DNA from: Comamonadaceae bacterium
GTDB taxonomy: Bacteria; Pseudomonadota; Gammaproteobacteria; Burkholderiales; Burkholderiaceae_C
Assembly (NCBI GenBank): GCA_947373185.1
Contig: CANBWP010000001.1
Coordinates: forward strand, 124,001-188,000
DNA length: 64,000 nucleotides
Direction of reading: 5' to 3'
In this document: in pieces, positions 15,870 to 25,301 of the stretch
How the letters are laid out: every line of letters starts with the position of its first letter
Numbering within the stretch: the first letter of the stretch is position 1
Notes under the pieces: model-generated
Databases searched by the model: none
What the model saw: only the letters and a program-made list of their open reading frames with translations
Told to the model about the DNA's origin: nothing
Program-made: the position numbers and the translations under genes

Positions 15870-17457
15870 CCCCAGCACTCGCGTCAAATTATCTTGGCTT
15901 CTCGGGGCACTTGGTTTACTAGTTTTCTTTCTCATCGGTATTGATCAGTCCTTGCTATTTGATGTAGATGAAGGCGCCTTTTCTGAGGCAACGCGTGAAA
16001 TGTTCGTGTCACGCGATTGGTGGCACACCACTTTGAATGGTGAAGACCGATTTGACAAACCGATTGGCGTTTATTGGTTGCAGGCAATCAGTGTCTCGTT
16101 GTTTGGCATCACTGAATTTGGATTTCGATTTCCCTCGGCAATGTCTGCATGGCTTGCGAGCTTGGCGCTTGCCAAATTCTCGCAACATCTGTGGGGTTAC
16201 AGGGCTGCGGTTCTGACCGCACTCATTTCTGCAACCAGTCTCGGTCCTTGGGCCATGTCGCAAACCGCAAGTGCTGACGCCTTGTTGAGTTTATTCTTTG
16301 TCTTGACTTTCTTGGATCTATGGCGTGCATTGACAGCGCGTCAAGTTGGTCCAGGTCGTCGAGTGGCATTGTGGATGGCTTTGGGCCTGTTGGTGAAGGG
16401 GCCCATTGCCCTTGTTCTGCCATTTGGAAGCCTGTTTATTTTTGGACTCCTTGACAAACAAAGTCGAACACGAATTTTTCAACTCCTCAAAGATCCTTGG
16501 TCTTGGTTCATTTTGATTGCCGTGGCATTACCTTGGTATGTCTATGCCTATTTTCGCCATGGTCAGAATTTTATTGATGGTTTCATTTTGAAACACAATA
16601 TTGAGAGGTTCACTGGCAGTATGGAAAGTCATACTGGCCATTGGGCGTATTTTCTCGTTGCGTTGCCACTTCTGTGGTTACCTTGGTCACCCTTATTGTT
16701 GCGGGCTTTGTTTTTGCTGCGCAGCCAATGGCATCAAGCATTTTTAAAATATTGCTGGGTTTGGTGTGTGTTTGTGCTTTTATTTTTTTCAATGGCCAGC
16801 ACCAAATTGCCTCATTATTTACTCTATGCGGGACCCGCTGTCTGTCTCTTGATCACGTATTCAGCGCTCAGTGCGAATCGTCGATTTTGGTTGGTAACCT
16901 GGACTTGCGCCCTGATAGGCTTTTCTGTCCTGTTGTTCTTACCCGAATATTTGATTCAGCATTCAAATGTGATTAAAGATCCAACTTACCGATTGCTGAT
17001 TGAAGATGCTTCATCGATTGAGGCGAAATCATGGCTCTTTGTCATTCCATTGATCTTCTATATCAAGCTCACAGTTCAAAAAATCATTGAATTATTTTTT
17101 AAATCTGAAATTAGACTCACACAAGGCACAGGTTTTATCGCGTTTGCAATATTTCAAATCGTCATTGTTGGCTTTATTGTCCTGCCATGGTGGTCGCGAA
17201 CATTGCAGTCACCTGTTTATGAGCTGTCGATGCGAATGAAGAATGACCCTCGTCGAGTCGTTCAGTGGGGTGTTCATTTGCCATCTTTTTCTACGTACAG
17301 ACAACAATCGACTCCCAGACGTACGCCTTCGGTAGAAGAGCTGGCATTGGTTAAAAATCAAAGTGATCATTGGACGAGCGACTGGGAGGCGATTGAAACA
17401 AAGGGCCCCTATTCAATTGTCCGTTCACGTGCTGTGTCAGCTCCGGCGCTCAACTGA
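15856..17457 (+). CDS. ArnT-like GT39 glycosyltransferase
   Basis: 533 aa from the ATG at 15856 (a TTG at 15835 extends it). Multi-pass protein with the ArnT/PMT first-loop signature DVDEGAFSEATREM, GEDRFDKPIGVYW, and about 12 helices. The family takes a sugar from a polyprenyl phosphate and places it on lipid A, core LPS or protein at the periplasmic face. It overlaps the GT2 gene by 14 nt, consistent with the two working in series: GT2 makes the carrier-linked sugar, this enzyme uses it. Rhizobial RgtA-D, which add galacturonic acid to LPS, are the closest functional parallel I would propose. Confidence 0.85.
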   Translation: MLQIDPSTRVKLSWLLGALGLLVFFLIGIDQSLLFDVDEGAFSEATREMFVSRDWWHTTLNGEDRFDKPIGVYWLQAISVSLFGITEFGFRFPSAMSAWLASLALAKFSQHLWGYRAAVLTALISATSLGPWAMSQTASADALLSLFFVLTFLDLWRALTARQVGPGRRVALWMALGLLVKGPIALVLPFGSLFIFGLLDKQSRTRIFQLLKDPWSWFILIAVALPWYVYAYFRHGQNFIDGFILKHNIERFTGSMESHTGHWAYFLVALPLLWLPWSPLLLRALFLLRSQWHQAFLKYCWVWCVFVLLFFSMASTKLPHYLLYAGPAVCLLITYSALSANRRFWLVTWTCALIGFSVLLFLPEYLIQHSNVIKDPTYRLLIEDASSIEAKSWLFVIPLIFYIKLTVQKIIELFFKSEIRLTQGTGFIAFAIFQIVIVGFIVLPWWSRTLQSPVYELSMRMKNDPRRVVQWGVHLPSFSTYRQQSTPRRTPSVEELALVKNQSDHWTSDWEAIETKGPYSIVRSRAVSAPALN

Positions 17458-17487
17458 CTAACTTCTGTTTGAAAGCTTGCCCATCAC

Positions 17488-18207
17488 ATGAACATGAAGT
17501 TGTATTTTTTACCTGGATGCTTAGGCTTGCTCGTATCCGCTGGACTTTTCTTTTCCATATGGCCGCAAGCTGATATTTGGGTTTCTCAACTCTTTTACGC
17601 TGGTGATGGTAAATTTCCTGCCAATCAACTTTTTGTGGTTCAAGCGGTTTACAACGGTGTTCCCTGGATTGGTCGCATATTATTTTTTATATCAATTTCA
17701 TTCTTATTGCTTGCGATTTTTTTCCCATTTCAAGTATCAAGACGAAATTGGCGCAGAAGTTCTGCATTTTTCTGTGTGGTGATTCTTGGAATTGGCTTGA
17801 TTGTTCACTCGGTGTTGAAAGATGGCATGGGGCGACCGCGTCCGAGGGACATTGCTGAGTTTTCTGGGCCGACTTCTTATGTACCTGTTTTCACAACAAG
17901 TCACTTTTGTGCCACGAATTGCTCTTTTGTGAGTGGCCACGCTGCAGTTGGTTTTTCGCTGATGTCTCTGGGCATGCTCGGTGTCAAGCGGCGACGCCAT
18001 TTTTGGTTTTCAGTGGGACTTATTTCTGGTGGTCTCATTGGCTTCGTTCGCATCGCTCAAGGCGGTCATTTTTTGAGCGACATCATTTTCTCCTTTGTTG
18101 CAGTTTGGTTGACATATTTACTGATACGTGGGGTGTGGCTTCGTTTCAGAGTTTGGCAATTGTTCAAGCCCCGACTGGCTGTGCCGATTCTCAAGCAAAA
18201 TTTATAA
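17488..18207 (+). CDS. PAP2-superfamily membrane phosphatase (second of two)
   Basis: 239 aa, five to six hydrophobic helices. The active-site motifs are KDGMGRPRP (KX6RP), SGH in CSFVSGHAAV, and RIAQGGHFLSD (RX5HX3D); the serine before the arginine is replaced by valine. The layout with a long loop ending in CATNCSF resembles the LpxE/LpxF group of lipid A phosphatases. It closes the operon begun at 13041, 30 nt after the GT39 gene. Two PAP2 enzymes in one operon could act on the 1- and 4'-phosphates of lipid A; this is untested. Confidence 0.8.
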   Translation: MNMKLYFLPGCLGLLVSAGLFFSIWPQADIWVSQLFYAGDGKFPANQLFVVQAVYNGVPWIGRILFFISISFLLLAIFFPFQVSRRNWRRSSAFFCVVILGIGLIVHSVLKDGMGRPRPRDIAEFSGPTSYVPVFTTSHFCATNCSFVSGHAAVGFSLMSLGMLGVKRRRHFWFSVGLISGGLIGFVRIAQGGHFLSDIIFSFVAVWLTYLLIRGVWLRFRVWQLFKPRLAVPILKQNL

Positions 18208-18249
18208 TCCTCTGTTAAATGGTGCACCAAAAAAAACACCATCACAAAT

Positions 18250-18288
18250 TTGTCATAAATATGTCACTGACCGAGGGAAGAATGTCAT
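18250..18288 (+). promoter_or_regulatory. Pho box upstream of ppk
   Basis: TTGTCAT (18250-18256) and ATGTCAC (18261-18267), 11 bp apart, followed after 10 nt by AAGAAT (18278-18283). A third half-site ATGTCAT (18282-18288) lies about two turns further on. Predicted start near 18290. Confidence 0.65.
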
Positions 18289-18318
18289 AAAGACTTCTCG
18301 AATTTCGCGAGTCTGTTC

Positions 18319-20439
18319 ATGCTCTTTGCTAATGGATGCCTTCAAGTGATCAATTCAACCTCATTGCCTTCAGTTCTCGCGGGTTCCGACTTCGACTTAC
18401 TTGATCGAGATGGAAGTATTTTGGCTTTCAATGAGCGAGTGCTTGATTGGGCCAAGCGACCAGAAGTACCTTTGCTTGAGCGACTGCGTTACCTGTGCAT
18501 CGTGTCTTCTAACTTGGATGAATTCTTTGAAGTTCGAGCAGATTTGCACATGGCTGCATTTCGAAATCAAGATACCAAAGGTCAATACAGCACCAAAACC
18601 TTCGAAACAGTCTATCAATCTGCTCGCAATTTGGTCAATGAGCAATACAGTTTGTACAACGATGTCTTGCTGCCCAGCCTAGAACAAGAGGGCCTGCGTA
18701 TCCTTTCGCATGGTGACCGCAATGCTGCACAAAAAAAATGGGTGCACGATTATTTCCGGCGTGAAGTGAAGCCTTTGCTGGTTCCTGTGGGACTGGACCC
18801 TGCCCATCCATTCCCGCAAGTTGCAAACAAGTCCTTGAATTTCATTGTTCAGTTGTCTGGCAAAGATGCTTTCGGACGCTCCAACGATATTGCCATCGTC
18901 AAAGTGCCTCGCGTATTACCGCGGGTCATCCCCTTGCCCGCCAAAGTGGCTGGAAAAGGAATGGCATTCGTTCTTTTGTCCAGTGTGATCAGAGCTCATT
19001 TGGAAGACCTGTTCCCTGGCCGTCATGTGGGGCAGTTTTCACAATTCCGGGTGACCCGTAATTCTGATCTGTCGGTCGATGAAGAGGAAGTCGAAAATTT
19101 GCGCACTGCGCTTCGTAAAGGTTTGCAGCATCGTCAGTACGGTCAAGCCCTTCGGCTTGAAGTATCTGACAGCTGTTCTAACCATTTGTCGGAGTTCTTG
19201 CTGAACCAATTTAACTTGCCCCCCTCTGCACTTTTTCGTGCGGCAGGGCCCGTTAATTTGGTGCGCTTGAATCAATTGATTGATTTGGTCAATGATGCTT
19301 CTCTGCTCTTTCCTCCATATCAATCGAGTTATCCCAAACAACTCCCCCAAGGCGGTTCGATATTTGCCCGCATGCAACAAGGGGATGTCCTGATTCACCA
19401 ACCGTTTGAGAGTTTTGATGGGGTTTTGGCCTTTCTCAAAGAGGCGGTTGAAGACCCTCATGTGTTGGCTATCAAGCAAACCATTTACAGAACGGGCAGT
19501 GATCCTGCCATGATGAACTTGCTGCGTGAGGCCGTGCGTCGCGGCAAGGAAGTGACTGCAGTGGTTGAACTGAAAGCAAGGTTTGATGAGGAAGCCAATA
19601 TCAATTGGGCTGAGCAATTAGAGTCAGTCGGAGCCCAAGTTGTTTATGGCGTGGTGGGTTTAAAGACGCACGCCAAAATGCTGTTGGTCACGCGGCGTGA
19701 AGGTCGAGTTTTGAAACGCTATGGCCATTTGTCAACAGGTAACTACAACCCGCGGACTGCCAAACTTTATACAGACCTGAGTTACCTAACTTGCGATCCA
19801 CGAATGACGGCTGACATGGACACACTGTTTGTGCATTTGGCCAGTCCAAGTCGTTTGGGGCGCATGAACAAACTGTGGGCTGCGCCATTCCAACTGCAAA
19901 AGAAAATGGTTGAAAAAATCGAAGCAGTTGGCGAAGCTGCGGCCAAGGGTTTGCCAGCTCGCATTGTTGCGAAAATGAATTCCTTGACAGATCCTGTCTT
20001 GATCAAGGCATTGATAGCAGCAGGGCAGCAGGGTGCTCAGATCGACTTGATTGTCAGGGGTGCATGCATGTTGCCTGCGGGTTTGCCTGGTCAAACAGAC
20101 AACATCCGAGTGCGATCCATCATTGGCCGTTTTTTAGAGCATTCTCGGGTCTTCTTTTTTGAAGCGGGTGACGTGCAAGACATCTATCTCGCAAGCGCAG
20201 ACTGGATGACCCGCAACATGACCCGTCGTGTTGAGCTTGCCTGGCCCGTTATGGCGCTTGAATTGCGCCAAAGAATCATTGACGAATGCTTGCTTGCTTA
20301 CTTGCATGACACCCGAAATGCATGGACCCTAGAGGCGGATGGCAAATACCATCGGGTTGAGAAAAAAGGTCAAAAACCTCAAAGTGCACAGGCTTTGTTG
20401 ATGCAGAAGTACTCGCCCAGTCATTCAAAATCAAAGTAA
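18319..20439 (+). CDS. ppk: polyphosphate kinase 1
   Basis: Reversibly polymerises ATP gamma-phosphate into polyphosphate. 706 aa with the four PPK1 domains in order: N-terminal helices (LRYLCIVSSNLDEFFEVR), head domain, and two PLD-like catalytic domains with the phospho-histidine region GLKTHAKMLLVTRRE and YGHLSTGNYN, ending with HSRVFFFEAG and SADWMTRN. The ATG at 18319 has no SD; the in-frame GTG at 18346 is an alternative start. It follows a Pho box. sixA comes 27 nt downstream and ppx is nearby on the other strand, making a polyphosphate block next to pst-pho. Confidence 0.95.
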   Translation: MLFANGCLQVINSTSLPSVLAGSDFDLLDRDGSILAFNERVLDWAKRPEVPLLERLRYLCIVSSNLDEFFEVRADLHMAAFRNQDTKGQYSTKTFETVYQSARNLVNEQYSLYNDVLLPSLEQEGLRILSHGDRNAAQKKWVHDYFRREVKPLLVPVGLDPAHPFPQVANKSLNFIVQLSGKDAFGRSNDIAIVKVPRVLPRVIPLPAKVAGKGMAFVLLSSVIRAHLEDLFPGRHVGQFSQFRVTRNSDLSVDEEEVENLRTALRKGLQHRQYGQALRLEVSDSCSNHLSEFLLNQFNLPPSALFRAAGPVNLVRLNQLIDLVNDASLLFPPYQSSYPKQLPQGGSIFARMQQGDVLIHQPFESFDGVLAFLKEAVEDPHVLAIKQTIYRTGSDPAMMNLLREAVRRGKEVTAVVELKARFDEEANINWAEQLESVGAQVVYGVVGLKTHAKMLLVTRREGRVLKRYGHLSTGNYNPRTAKLYTDLSYLTCDPRMTADMDTLFVHLASPSRLGRMNKLWAAPFQLQKKMVEKIEAVGEAAAKGLPARIVAKMNSLTDPVLIKALIAAGQQGAQIDLIVRGACMLPAGLPGQTDNIRVRSIIGRFLEHSRVFFFEAGDVQDIYLASADWMTRNMTRRVELAWPVMALELRQRIIDECLLAYLHDTRNAWTLEADGKYHRVEKKGQKPQSAQALLMQKYSPSHSKSK

Positions 20440-20466
20440 CGTTCAATTGGCAATGCAGAGTGCCCC

Positions 20467-20928
20467 ATGGATCTGATATTTTGGCGACATGCAGAAGCGT
20501 TCGATGCCTTAGAGGGGCAGGATGACTTGTCACGAACGCTAACGCCTAAAGGCGAGAAACAAGCGCACCGAATGGGGCAGTGGTTAGATCGTCAGTTGCC
20601 TGAAGGCGTTCGGGTGATTTCAAGTCCAGCGTTGCGATGCGAACAGACGGTAAAAATGTTAGGCCGTAAGGTTAAATTTAAATCTGACTTATTGCCTGAT
20701 GCCGCATTAGACGACTTGCTCGTGACAGCTGGTTGGCCCGACTCTAAGATGTCAGTTCTGTTGGTGGGCCACCAGCCCGTGCTTGGTCAAGCCATTGCTT
20801 ATCTTCTCGGTGTACCGCAAGGCGAACTTTCTGTTCGAAAAGGTGCCGTGTGGTGGCTCCGAAGTCGGGTGAGAGACGGCGTGACACAAACCGTTGTGGT
20901 CAGCGTTCAAACACCCGAATTGCTCTGA
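20467..20928 (+). CDS. sixA: phosphohistidine phosphatase SixA
   Basis: 153-aa histidine-phosphatase-superfamily protein. The N-terminal RHAEA carries the catalytic histidine; SSPALRCEQT and the second histidine in VGHQPVLGQ complete the site. SixA removes phosphate from phosphohistidine on signalling proteins, shown for ArcB and the nitrogen PTS in E. coli. It follows ppk closely and probably shares its transcript. Why it sits beside polyphosphate genes is unknown. Confidence 0.85.
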   Translation: MDLIFWRHAEAFDALEGQDDLSRTLTPKGEKQAHRMGQWLDRQLPEGVRVISSPALRCEQTVKMLGRKVKFKSDLLPDAALDDLLVTAGWPDSKMSVLLVGHQPVLGQAIAYLLGVPQGELSVRKGAVWWLRSRVRDGVTQTVVVSVQTPELL

Positions 20929-21450
20929 TCAAGACTTCGCTGGACGACCCGTTTTCAGTGCCGGTACGCTTGTCAATGCGGCCAAAAAGGCTTTTTCATT
21001 GAGGCCACTCAACAATTTCAAGCCTGCACGCAAAATTTCACTTTTCTTGGCGCTGTGCTTCAAAGTGAGCGCTTTTTGCTTCAAAGAAGCAATGGCTTGG
21101 TATTCATCTTTAGGAAATGTGAAGCTATCACGAACCAACTTGGGTTTTTTGAATTTTGGCTCAATGACTTTGGGTTCTGTCACTGTCTTGGCTTTTGGCT
21201 TTGCAGCTGGCTCGCTTGATTTCTTCAACGCTGGCTTGCTTCTTGCTGGTTGGGTTGGTGCCTTGGCTGGTGTTTTCGATATCGCTTTAGTCGGTGCTTT
21301 GCCAGCAGCCTTGCGCGGTGTTTTTGCACCTGCTTTTTTAGCAATCCGTCGAACTGGGTTCTTCTTTGCAACTGGCTTCATCGGTGCCGCAATGCTGGTG
21401 GGTGATGTTTCTGGTGAGGTAATGCTGGAGTCGGTGTTGACAGTTGACAT
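20929..21450 (-). CDS. Lys/Ala/Pro-rich, histone H1-like protein with conserved C-terminal domain
   Basis: 173 aa from the ATG at 21450 (a TTG at 21462 is also in frame). Residues 25-90 are a low-complexity run of Ala, Lys, Pro, Thr and Ser with repeats such as KAPTKA and KTPAKAP, like H1-type DNA-binding tails or PhaF. The last 60 residues form a non-repetitive helical domain starting LVRDSFTFPKDEY with KSEILRAGLKLL, reminiscent of a ribbon-helix-helix partner. Possible nucleoid or polyphosphate-binding protein; no direct evidence. It is convergent with sixA (1 nt between ends) and downstream of ppx on the same strand. Confidence 0.6.
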   Translation of the reverse strand: MSTVNTDSSITSPETSPTSIAAPMKPVAKKNPVRRIAKKAGAKTPRKAAGKAPTKAISKTPAKAPTQPARSKPALKKSSEPAAKPKAKTVTEPKVIEPKFKKPKLVRDSFTFPKDEYQAIASLKQKALTLKHSAKKSEILRAGLKLLSGLNEKAFLAALTSVPALKTGRPAKS

Positions 21451-21498
21451 GACAAATTTCAAAAAAGAGTTAAACGTGTAAATAGTTTATATCGTTTT

Positions 21499-23004
21499 TT
21501 ACTTGACTTCAAGCCATTCCAATTGCCATGCAGTTTTTTGCCAAGCAATACATTCCTCCCGGAGGAGGTGCGCTGATTGCGGCCATTGATGTACCCAAGA
21601 TTTTTTACACTGGATCACAAAAGCATTTTGTGAACCCTCAACTTTGCGAAGGGCCATTCCCTTGAGGTCTGGATCTCGCCGGGCATGACACAAAATGGCG
21701 GCCATGCGGATGCTCAAAAGTTGATGCACAAATTCAGAGTTCTTCAATTCAAACTCTAACTTCTTTAACTTGCCTCTGTGTCCAAGAATCAATTGACTCA
21801 GACGATGCAACTCTGACATGGAAAAACCAGGCAAATCTGCGTTGTCCAAAATATATGCACCATGCTTGTGAAAGTCGCTGTGTGATATTCGAGTGCCAAT
21901 TTCAAGTAAATGCGCAGCCCATGTTAATTTTTTCTCAAGGCGATTGGTTTCAGCCGGATCGACACTGGATTTTTCGAAAATACCCTTGAACAATGTGAGT
22001 GCTGTTCGTTGGACGCGTTCGGCTTGTGCGACATCGACTGCAAATCGATTGCCCAAGGCCAAGACCATGCTGCTTCGCAGGTCAGTATTTTCTTCACGCT
22101 GCATGAGGTCGTACAGCACGCCATGCCTCAATGCACCTTGTGCAGCGTGCATCGTTTCAATTTGCATCAGATCAAAAAGTGCACACAAAACAGCCAATCC
22201 CCCGCCGATGACTGGTTTGCGGTCTTCTTTAACGCCATCCAGTTTAAGTGCATCGCTACGGCCGGCTTTGATCAATTTCTCTTTTAACCAGTCTAGTCCT
22301 TCACGTGTAATCACTTCTTCTGGCCAACCTGCAGCATGCAGCACATCAGTGACGGCGCCAATCGTTCCCGACGAGCCGTAGGCCATATCCCAGCAATTTC
22401 TTGGATAAAGCGCAAGTGCTTCATCTAACACTGCTTTGGCTGCAACTTCTGCCCACTCAAAAGCCAAGGGTGTAAATTGACCTTCAGCGAAATACTTCAT
22501 AGACCATTTAACGCTGCCAACACGGTAAGACTCCATGGTTTGAGGTTTGTAGCCTTTTCCCAAAATCATTTCTGTGGATCTGCCGCCAATGTCGATCACC
22601 AATCTTTTTTCTTCGGATTGGGGCAACAGATTGACCACGCCCGAATAAATCAGTCGCGCTTCTTCTCGGCCAGAAATGACCTCAATTGGGAAACCTAAAA
22701 GTTTTTCTGCATGGCTTAAAAATTCGTCACGATTCTTAGCCTCTCGCAGAGTTTGAGTCGCTACTGCGCGTACATGTTTGGGGCCAAAGCCAGACAAGCG
22801 CTCAGAAAAACGGGCTAAACAATCCCAGCCTCGCTGCATCGCTTCTTTGGACAGCATGCGTTCTGCGTCCAAGCCATTACCTTGCCGGACTGTTTCTTTA
22901 AGATATTCCACGCGCCGGATATGCCCGTGCTCAAGTACGCCAATTTCGAGGCGAAAGCTGTTGGAGCCTAAATCAATGGCCGCCAGTAGTTGTCCGTTTT
23001 TCAT
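21499..23004 (-). CDS. ppx: exopolyphosphatase / guanosine pentaphosphatase
   Basis: 501 aa of the Ppx/GppA family in the ASKHA fold. The N-terminal AAIDLGSNSFRLEIG and the middle VIDIGGRSTEMILG are the phosphate-binding loops, with E in SGREEARLIYSGV; the C-terminal third is the HD-like helical domain. It degrades polyphosphate, opposing Ppk, and family members can also hydrolyse pppGpp. It is divergent from pstS; a Pho-like inverted element (23054-23082) lies 50 nt before its start. Confidence 0.92.
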   Translation of the reverse strand: MKNGQLLAAIDLGSNSFRLEIGVLEHGHIRRVEYLKETVRQGNGLDAERMLSKEAMQRGWDCLARFSERLSGFGPKHVRAVATQTLREAKNRDEFLSHAEKLLGFPIEVISGREEARLIYSGVVNLLPQSEEKRLVIDIGGRSTEMILGKGYKPQTMESYRVGSVKWSMKYFAEGQFTPLAFEWAEVAAKAVLDEALALYPRNCWDMAYGSSGTIGAVTDVLHAAGWPEEVITREGLDWLKEKLIKAGRSDALKLDGVKEDRKPVIGGGLAVLCALFDLMQIETMHAAQGALRHGVLYDLMQREENTDLRSSMVLALGNRFAVDVAQAERVQRTALTLFKGIFEKSSVDPAETNRLEKKLTWAAHLLEIGTRISHSDFHKHGAYILDNADLPGFSMSELHRLSQLILGHRGKLKKLEFELKNSEFVHQLLSIRMAAILCHARRDPDLKGMALRKVEGSQNAFVIQCKKSWVHQWPQSAHLLREECIAWQKTAWQLEWLEVK

Positions 23005-23053
23005 CTGAGTACTTCAAAGTTGCGCAGAATAGTCATTCAATTCACGTTATTTT

Positions 23054-23082
23054 GTGTCTATTTTTTGTCATTTTGATGACAA
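23054..23082. promoter_or_regulatory. Pho-like element between ppx and pstS
   Basis: GTGTCTA (23054-23060) and TTGTCAT (23065-23071) are 11 bp apart on plus, and TTGTCAT with ATGACAA (23076-23082) makes an inverted repeat. Toward ppx, CAAAAT (minus strand, 23054-23049) sits 10 nt after the second half-site and may be its -10. Orientation is uncertain. Confidence 0.45.
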
Positions 23083-23150
23083 ATTGTGCCTGATTGCCTA
23101 ATAAATACTTCTGATTGGCTTGCTGGGACCCAAAGTGCATAAGTTGAAGG

Positions 23151-23195
23151 GTGTCTATAAATTGACATTAATTTGTCACAATTGGCGGCTAAATT
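23151..23195 (+). promoter_or_regulatory. Pho box and -10 of the pst-pho operon
   Basis: Three half-sites in an 11-bp register: GTGTCTA (23151), TTGACAT (23162) and TTGTCAC (23173-23179). The -10 TAAATT (23190-23195) follows 10 nt later, giving a start near 23202 and a leader of about 85 nt to pstS. Confidence 0.8.
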
Positions 23196-23286
23196 AAAAG
23201 GGTGCTGCAAAAGTCTGCCGTGAATACAAGGCAGGCATGTTGCACATACAGACATCGAGTATCAACCTCTGAATCAAGGATTCAAA

Positions 23287-24309
23287 ATGCTAAAGATCAA
23301 AACTTGGGTTGCGGCACTGGGCCTGACCGCCGTTGCAGTGACCTCCATGGCCGCCGAACTGACGGGTGCTGGCGCGACCTTCCCATTCCCAATTTATGCC
23401 AAATGGGCTGAAGCTTACAAAGCCAAGACCGGCAACAGTATGAATTATCAGTCCATCGGCTCTTCTGGTGGCATCAAACAAATCAAAGCCAAAACAGTTG
23501 ACTTTGGTGCAACAGATGCTCCCTTGACTGCTGAAGAGTTGGACAAAGAAGGCTTGGTGCAGTTCCCTGCCATCATTGGCGGTGTGGTGGCTGTTGTGAA
23601 CATTGATGGCATCAAGCCTGGTCAAGTTAAATTGACGGGTGACATGTTGGCCGACGTTTTTGCTGGCGTCATTGGCAAATGGAATGACAAGCGCATTGCG
23701 GACATGAACCCAGGCGTCGCTTTGCCTGATGCTGCCATTACTGTCGTTCACCGTGCCGACGGCTCTGGCACGACTGCTGTGTTTACAGACTATTTGGCCA
23801 AAGTCAACGCCAACTGGAAATCGACAGTGGGTGCTGGTGCTGCGGTGAAGTGGCCTGCGGCTTCCTCAGTTGGTGGCAAGGGAAATGAAGGTGTTGCGGC
23901 TAACGTGACCCGTATCAAAAACTCCATCGGTTATGTTGAATATGCATACGCTAAGAAAAACAACATGGCGCATTTGAACTTGCGAAATCAGGCTGGCCAA
24001 GTGGTGGCGCCTGATGATGAAACATTCGCAGCTGCGTCTGCCAGCACTGACTGGTCAAAAGTTCCCGGTATGAGCATCTACTTGACCAACGCACCTGGTG
24101 CCAAGTCATGGCCCATCACTGGCGCTTCTTTTATTCTGATGTTCAAAGAGCCAGCCAACAAGGCCAACTCAGCAGAAGTCTTGAAATTCTTTGACTTTGC
24201 TTTCAAAGAAGGCAAAAAAATGGCCACTGAATTGGAATACGTGCCAATGCCTGATGCCACAACTGACTTCATTCGCAAGAGCGTTTGGAACCACGTGAAC
24301 GTGAAGTAA
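23287..24309 (+). CDS. pstS: phosphate ABC transporter, substrate-binding protein
   Basis: Periplasmic phosphate-binding protein of the PstSCAB uptake system. 340 aa with a signal peptide cleaved near SMAAE, then [29 protein letters not shown] and [16 protein letters not shown], which form the phosphate pocket. First gene of pstS-pstC-pstA-pstB-phoU-phoB-phoR, directly behind a three-unit Pho box. Confidence 0.97.
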   Translation: MLKIKTWVAALGLTAVAVTSMAAELTGAGATFPFPIYAKWAEAYKAKTGNSMNYQSIGSSGGIKQIKAKTVDFGATDAPLTAEELDKEGLVQFPAIIGGVVAVVNIDGIKPGQVKLTGDMLADVFAGVIGKWNDKRIADMNPGVALPDAAITVVHRADGSGTTAVFTDYLAKVNANWKSTVGAGAAVKWPAASSVGGKGNEGVAANVTRIKNSIGYVEYAYAKKNNMAHLNLRNQAGQVVAPDDETFAAASASTDWSKVPGMSIYLTNAPGAKSWPITGASFILMFKEPANKANSAEVLKFFDFAFKEGKKMATELEYVPMPDATTDFIRKSVWNHVNVK

Positions 24310-24320
24310 TTGGGACTTCT

Positions 24321-25301
24321 ATGAACGACGCAGACATTTTGATGACCCCTCACCGCCAGAGCGTTCTGCGCTGGCAGAGGTGGCAAGACTTCTTTTTTGA
24401 GAAGACCACCATGGCTTTTGCGCTGTCCACGTTGGTGGCGCTGACCGGCATCATTGTCTCGTTGTTCATCAGTTCTTGGCCGGTGCTCACCACATTCGGT
24501 TTTGAATTTTTCTATACCGTTGAGTGGGACATCATCAACTCCAAATTTGGCGGATTGATTGCCATTTTTGGAACGGTTGCCACGGCAACCATTGCCATTC
24601 TGATTGCATTGCCCTTGAGTTTTGGCATTGCAGTATTTTTAACTGAAACATGCCCTATGTCATTGCGTCGTCCATTGGGAACGGCCATTGAATTGTTGGC
24701 AGCTGTGCCGTCGATCATTTACGGCATGTTTGGTTTGTTTGTCTTTGCGCCTTTATTTGCTGAATACGTTCAGCCCGCTTTGGCTGCGACACTGGGACAA
24801 GTACCTGGTCTTGGAATTTTGTTCACGGGTGCCTTCAATGGCATCGGTATTTTGGCAGCTGGCCTGATTTTGGCCATGATGATTTTGCCTTTCATTGCCT
24901 CTGTCATGCGCGATGTGTTTGAAATCGTACCGCCCATTTTGAAAGAATCTGCTTACGGCATTGGTTGCACCACTTGGGAAGTGGTCACCAAGATTGTGTT
25001 GCCCTACACCAAGACGGGAGTCGTGGGCGGGGTTATGTTGGGTTTGGGGCGCGCATTGGGAGAAACCATGGCTGTGACCTTTGTCATTGGCAATGCCCAC
25101 AAATTATCACCTTCGCTGTTTTCACCTGGTAACTCAATTGCCTCCACCTTGGCGAATGAATTTGGAGAGGCCGAACCGGGTTTGCATTACGCGTCTCTCT
25201 TTTCTTTAGGCCTGGCATTGTTCTTAATTACATTGGTTGTTCTGTCGTTGGCCAAATGGATGTTAATCCGTGCAGAAGCCAAGAAAGGCATGAAGTCATG
25301 A
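24321..25301 (+). CDS. pstC: phosphate ABC transporter permease PstC
   Basis: 326 aa from the ATG at 24321, 11 nt after the pstS stop; the open frame runs back to 24285 inside pstS but without a start signal. Six helices and the EAA loop [24 protein letters not shown] that contacts PstB. Forms the membrane channel with PstA. Confidence 0.95.
   Translation: MNDADILMTPHRQSVLRWQRWQDFFFEKTTMAFALSTLVALTGIIVSLFISSWPVLTTFGFEFFYTVEWDIINSKFGGLIAIFGTVATATIAILIALPLSFGIAVFLTETCPMSLRRPLGTAIELLAAVPSIIYGMFGLFVFAPLFAEYVQPALAATLGQVPGLGILFTGAFNGIGILAAGLILAMMILPFIASVMRDVFEIVPPILKESAYGIGCTTWEVVTKIVLPYTKTGVVGGVMLGLGRALGETMAVTFVIGNAHKLSPSLFSPGNSIASTLANEFGEAEPGLHYASLFSLGLALFLITLVVLSLAKWMLIRAEAKKGMKS

Noticed and set aside
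18217-18242. ATGGTG / CACCAT inverted repeat after the second PAP2 gene, considered as a terminator
   Set aside because: Six-bp stem, long A-rich loop and no T tract.
21436-21462. TTGTCAT-like sequence at the start of the H1-like gene
   Set aside because: The half-site overlaps the start codon and no second half-site is in the 11-bp register, so it is not a Pho box.
20894-21481. Plus-strand 195-codon open frame opposite the H1-like gene
   Set aside because: It is the complement of the Lys/Ala-rich coding sequence and its predicted protein is a low-complexity Phe/Ala/Gly run. The minus-strand protein has a conserved-looking C-terminal domain.
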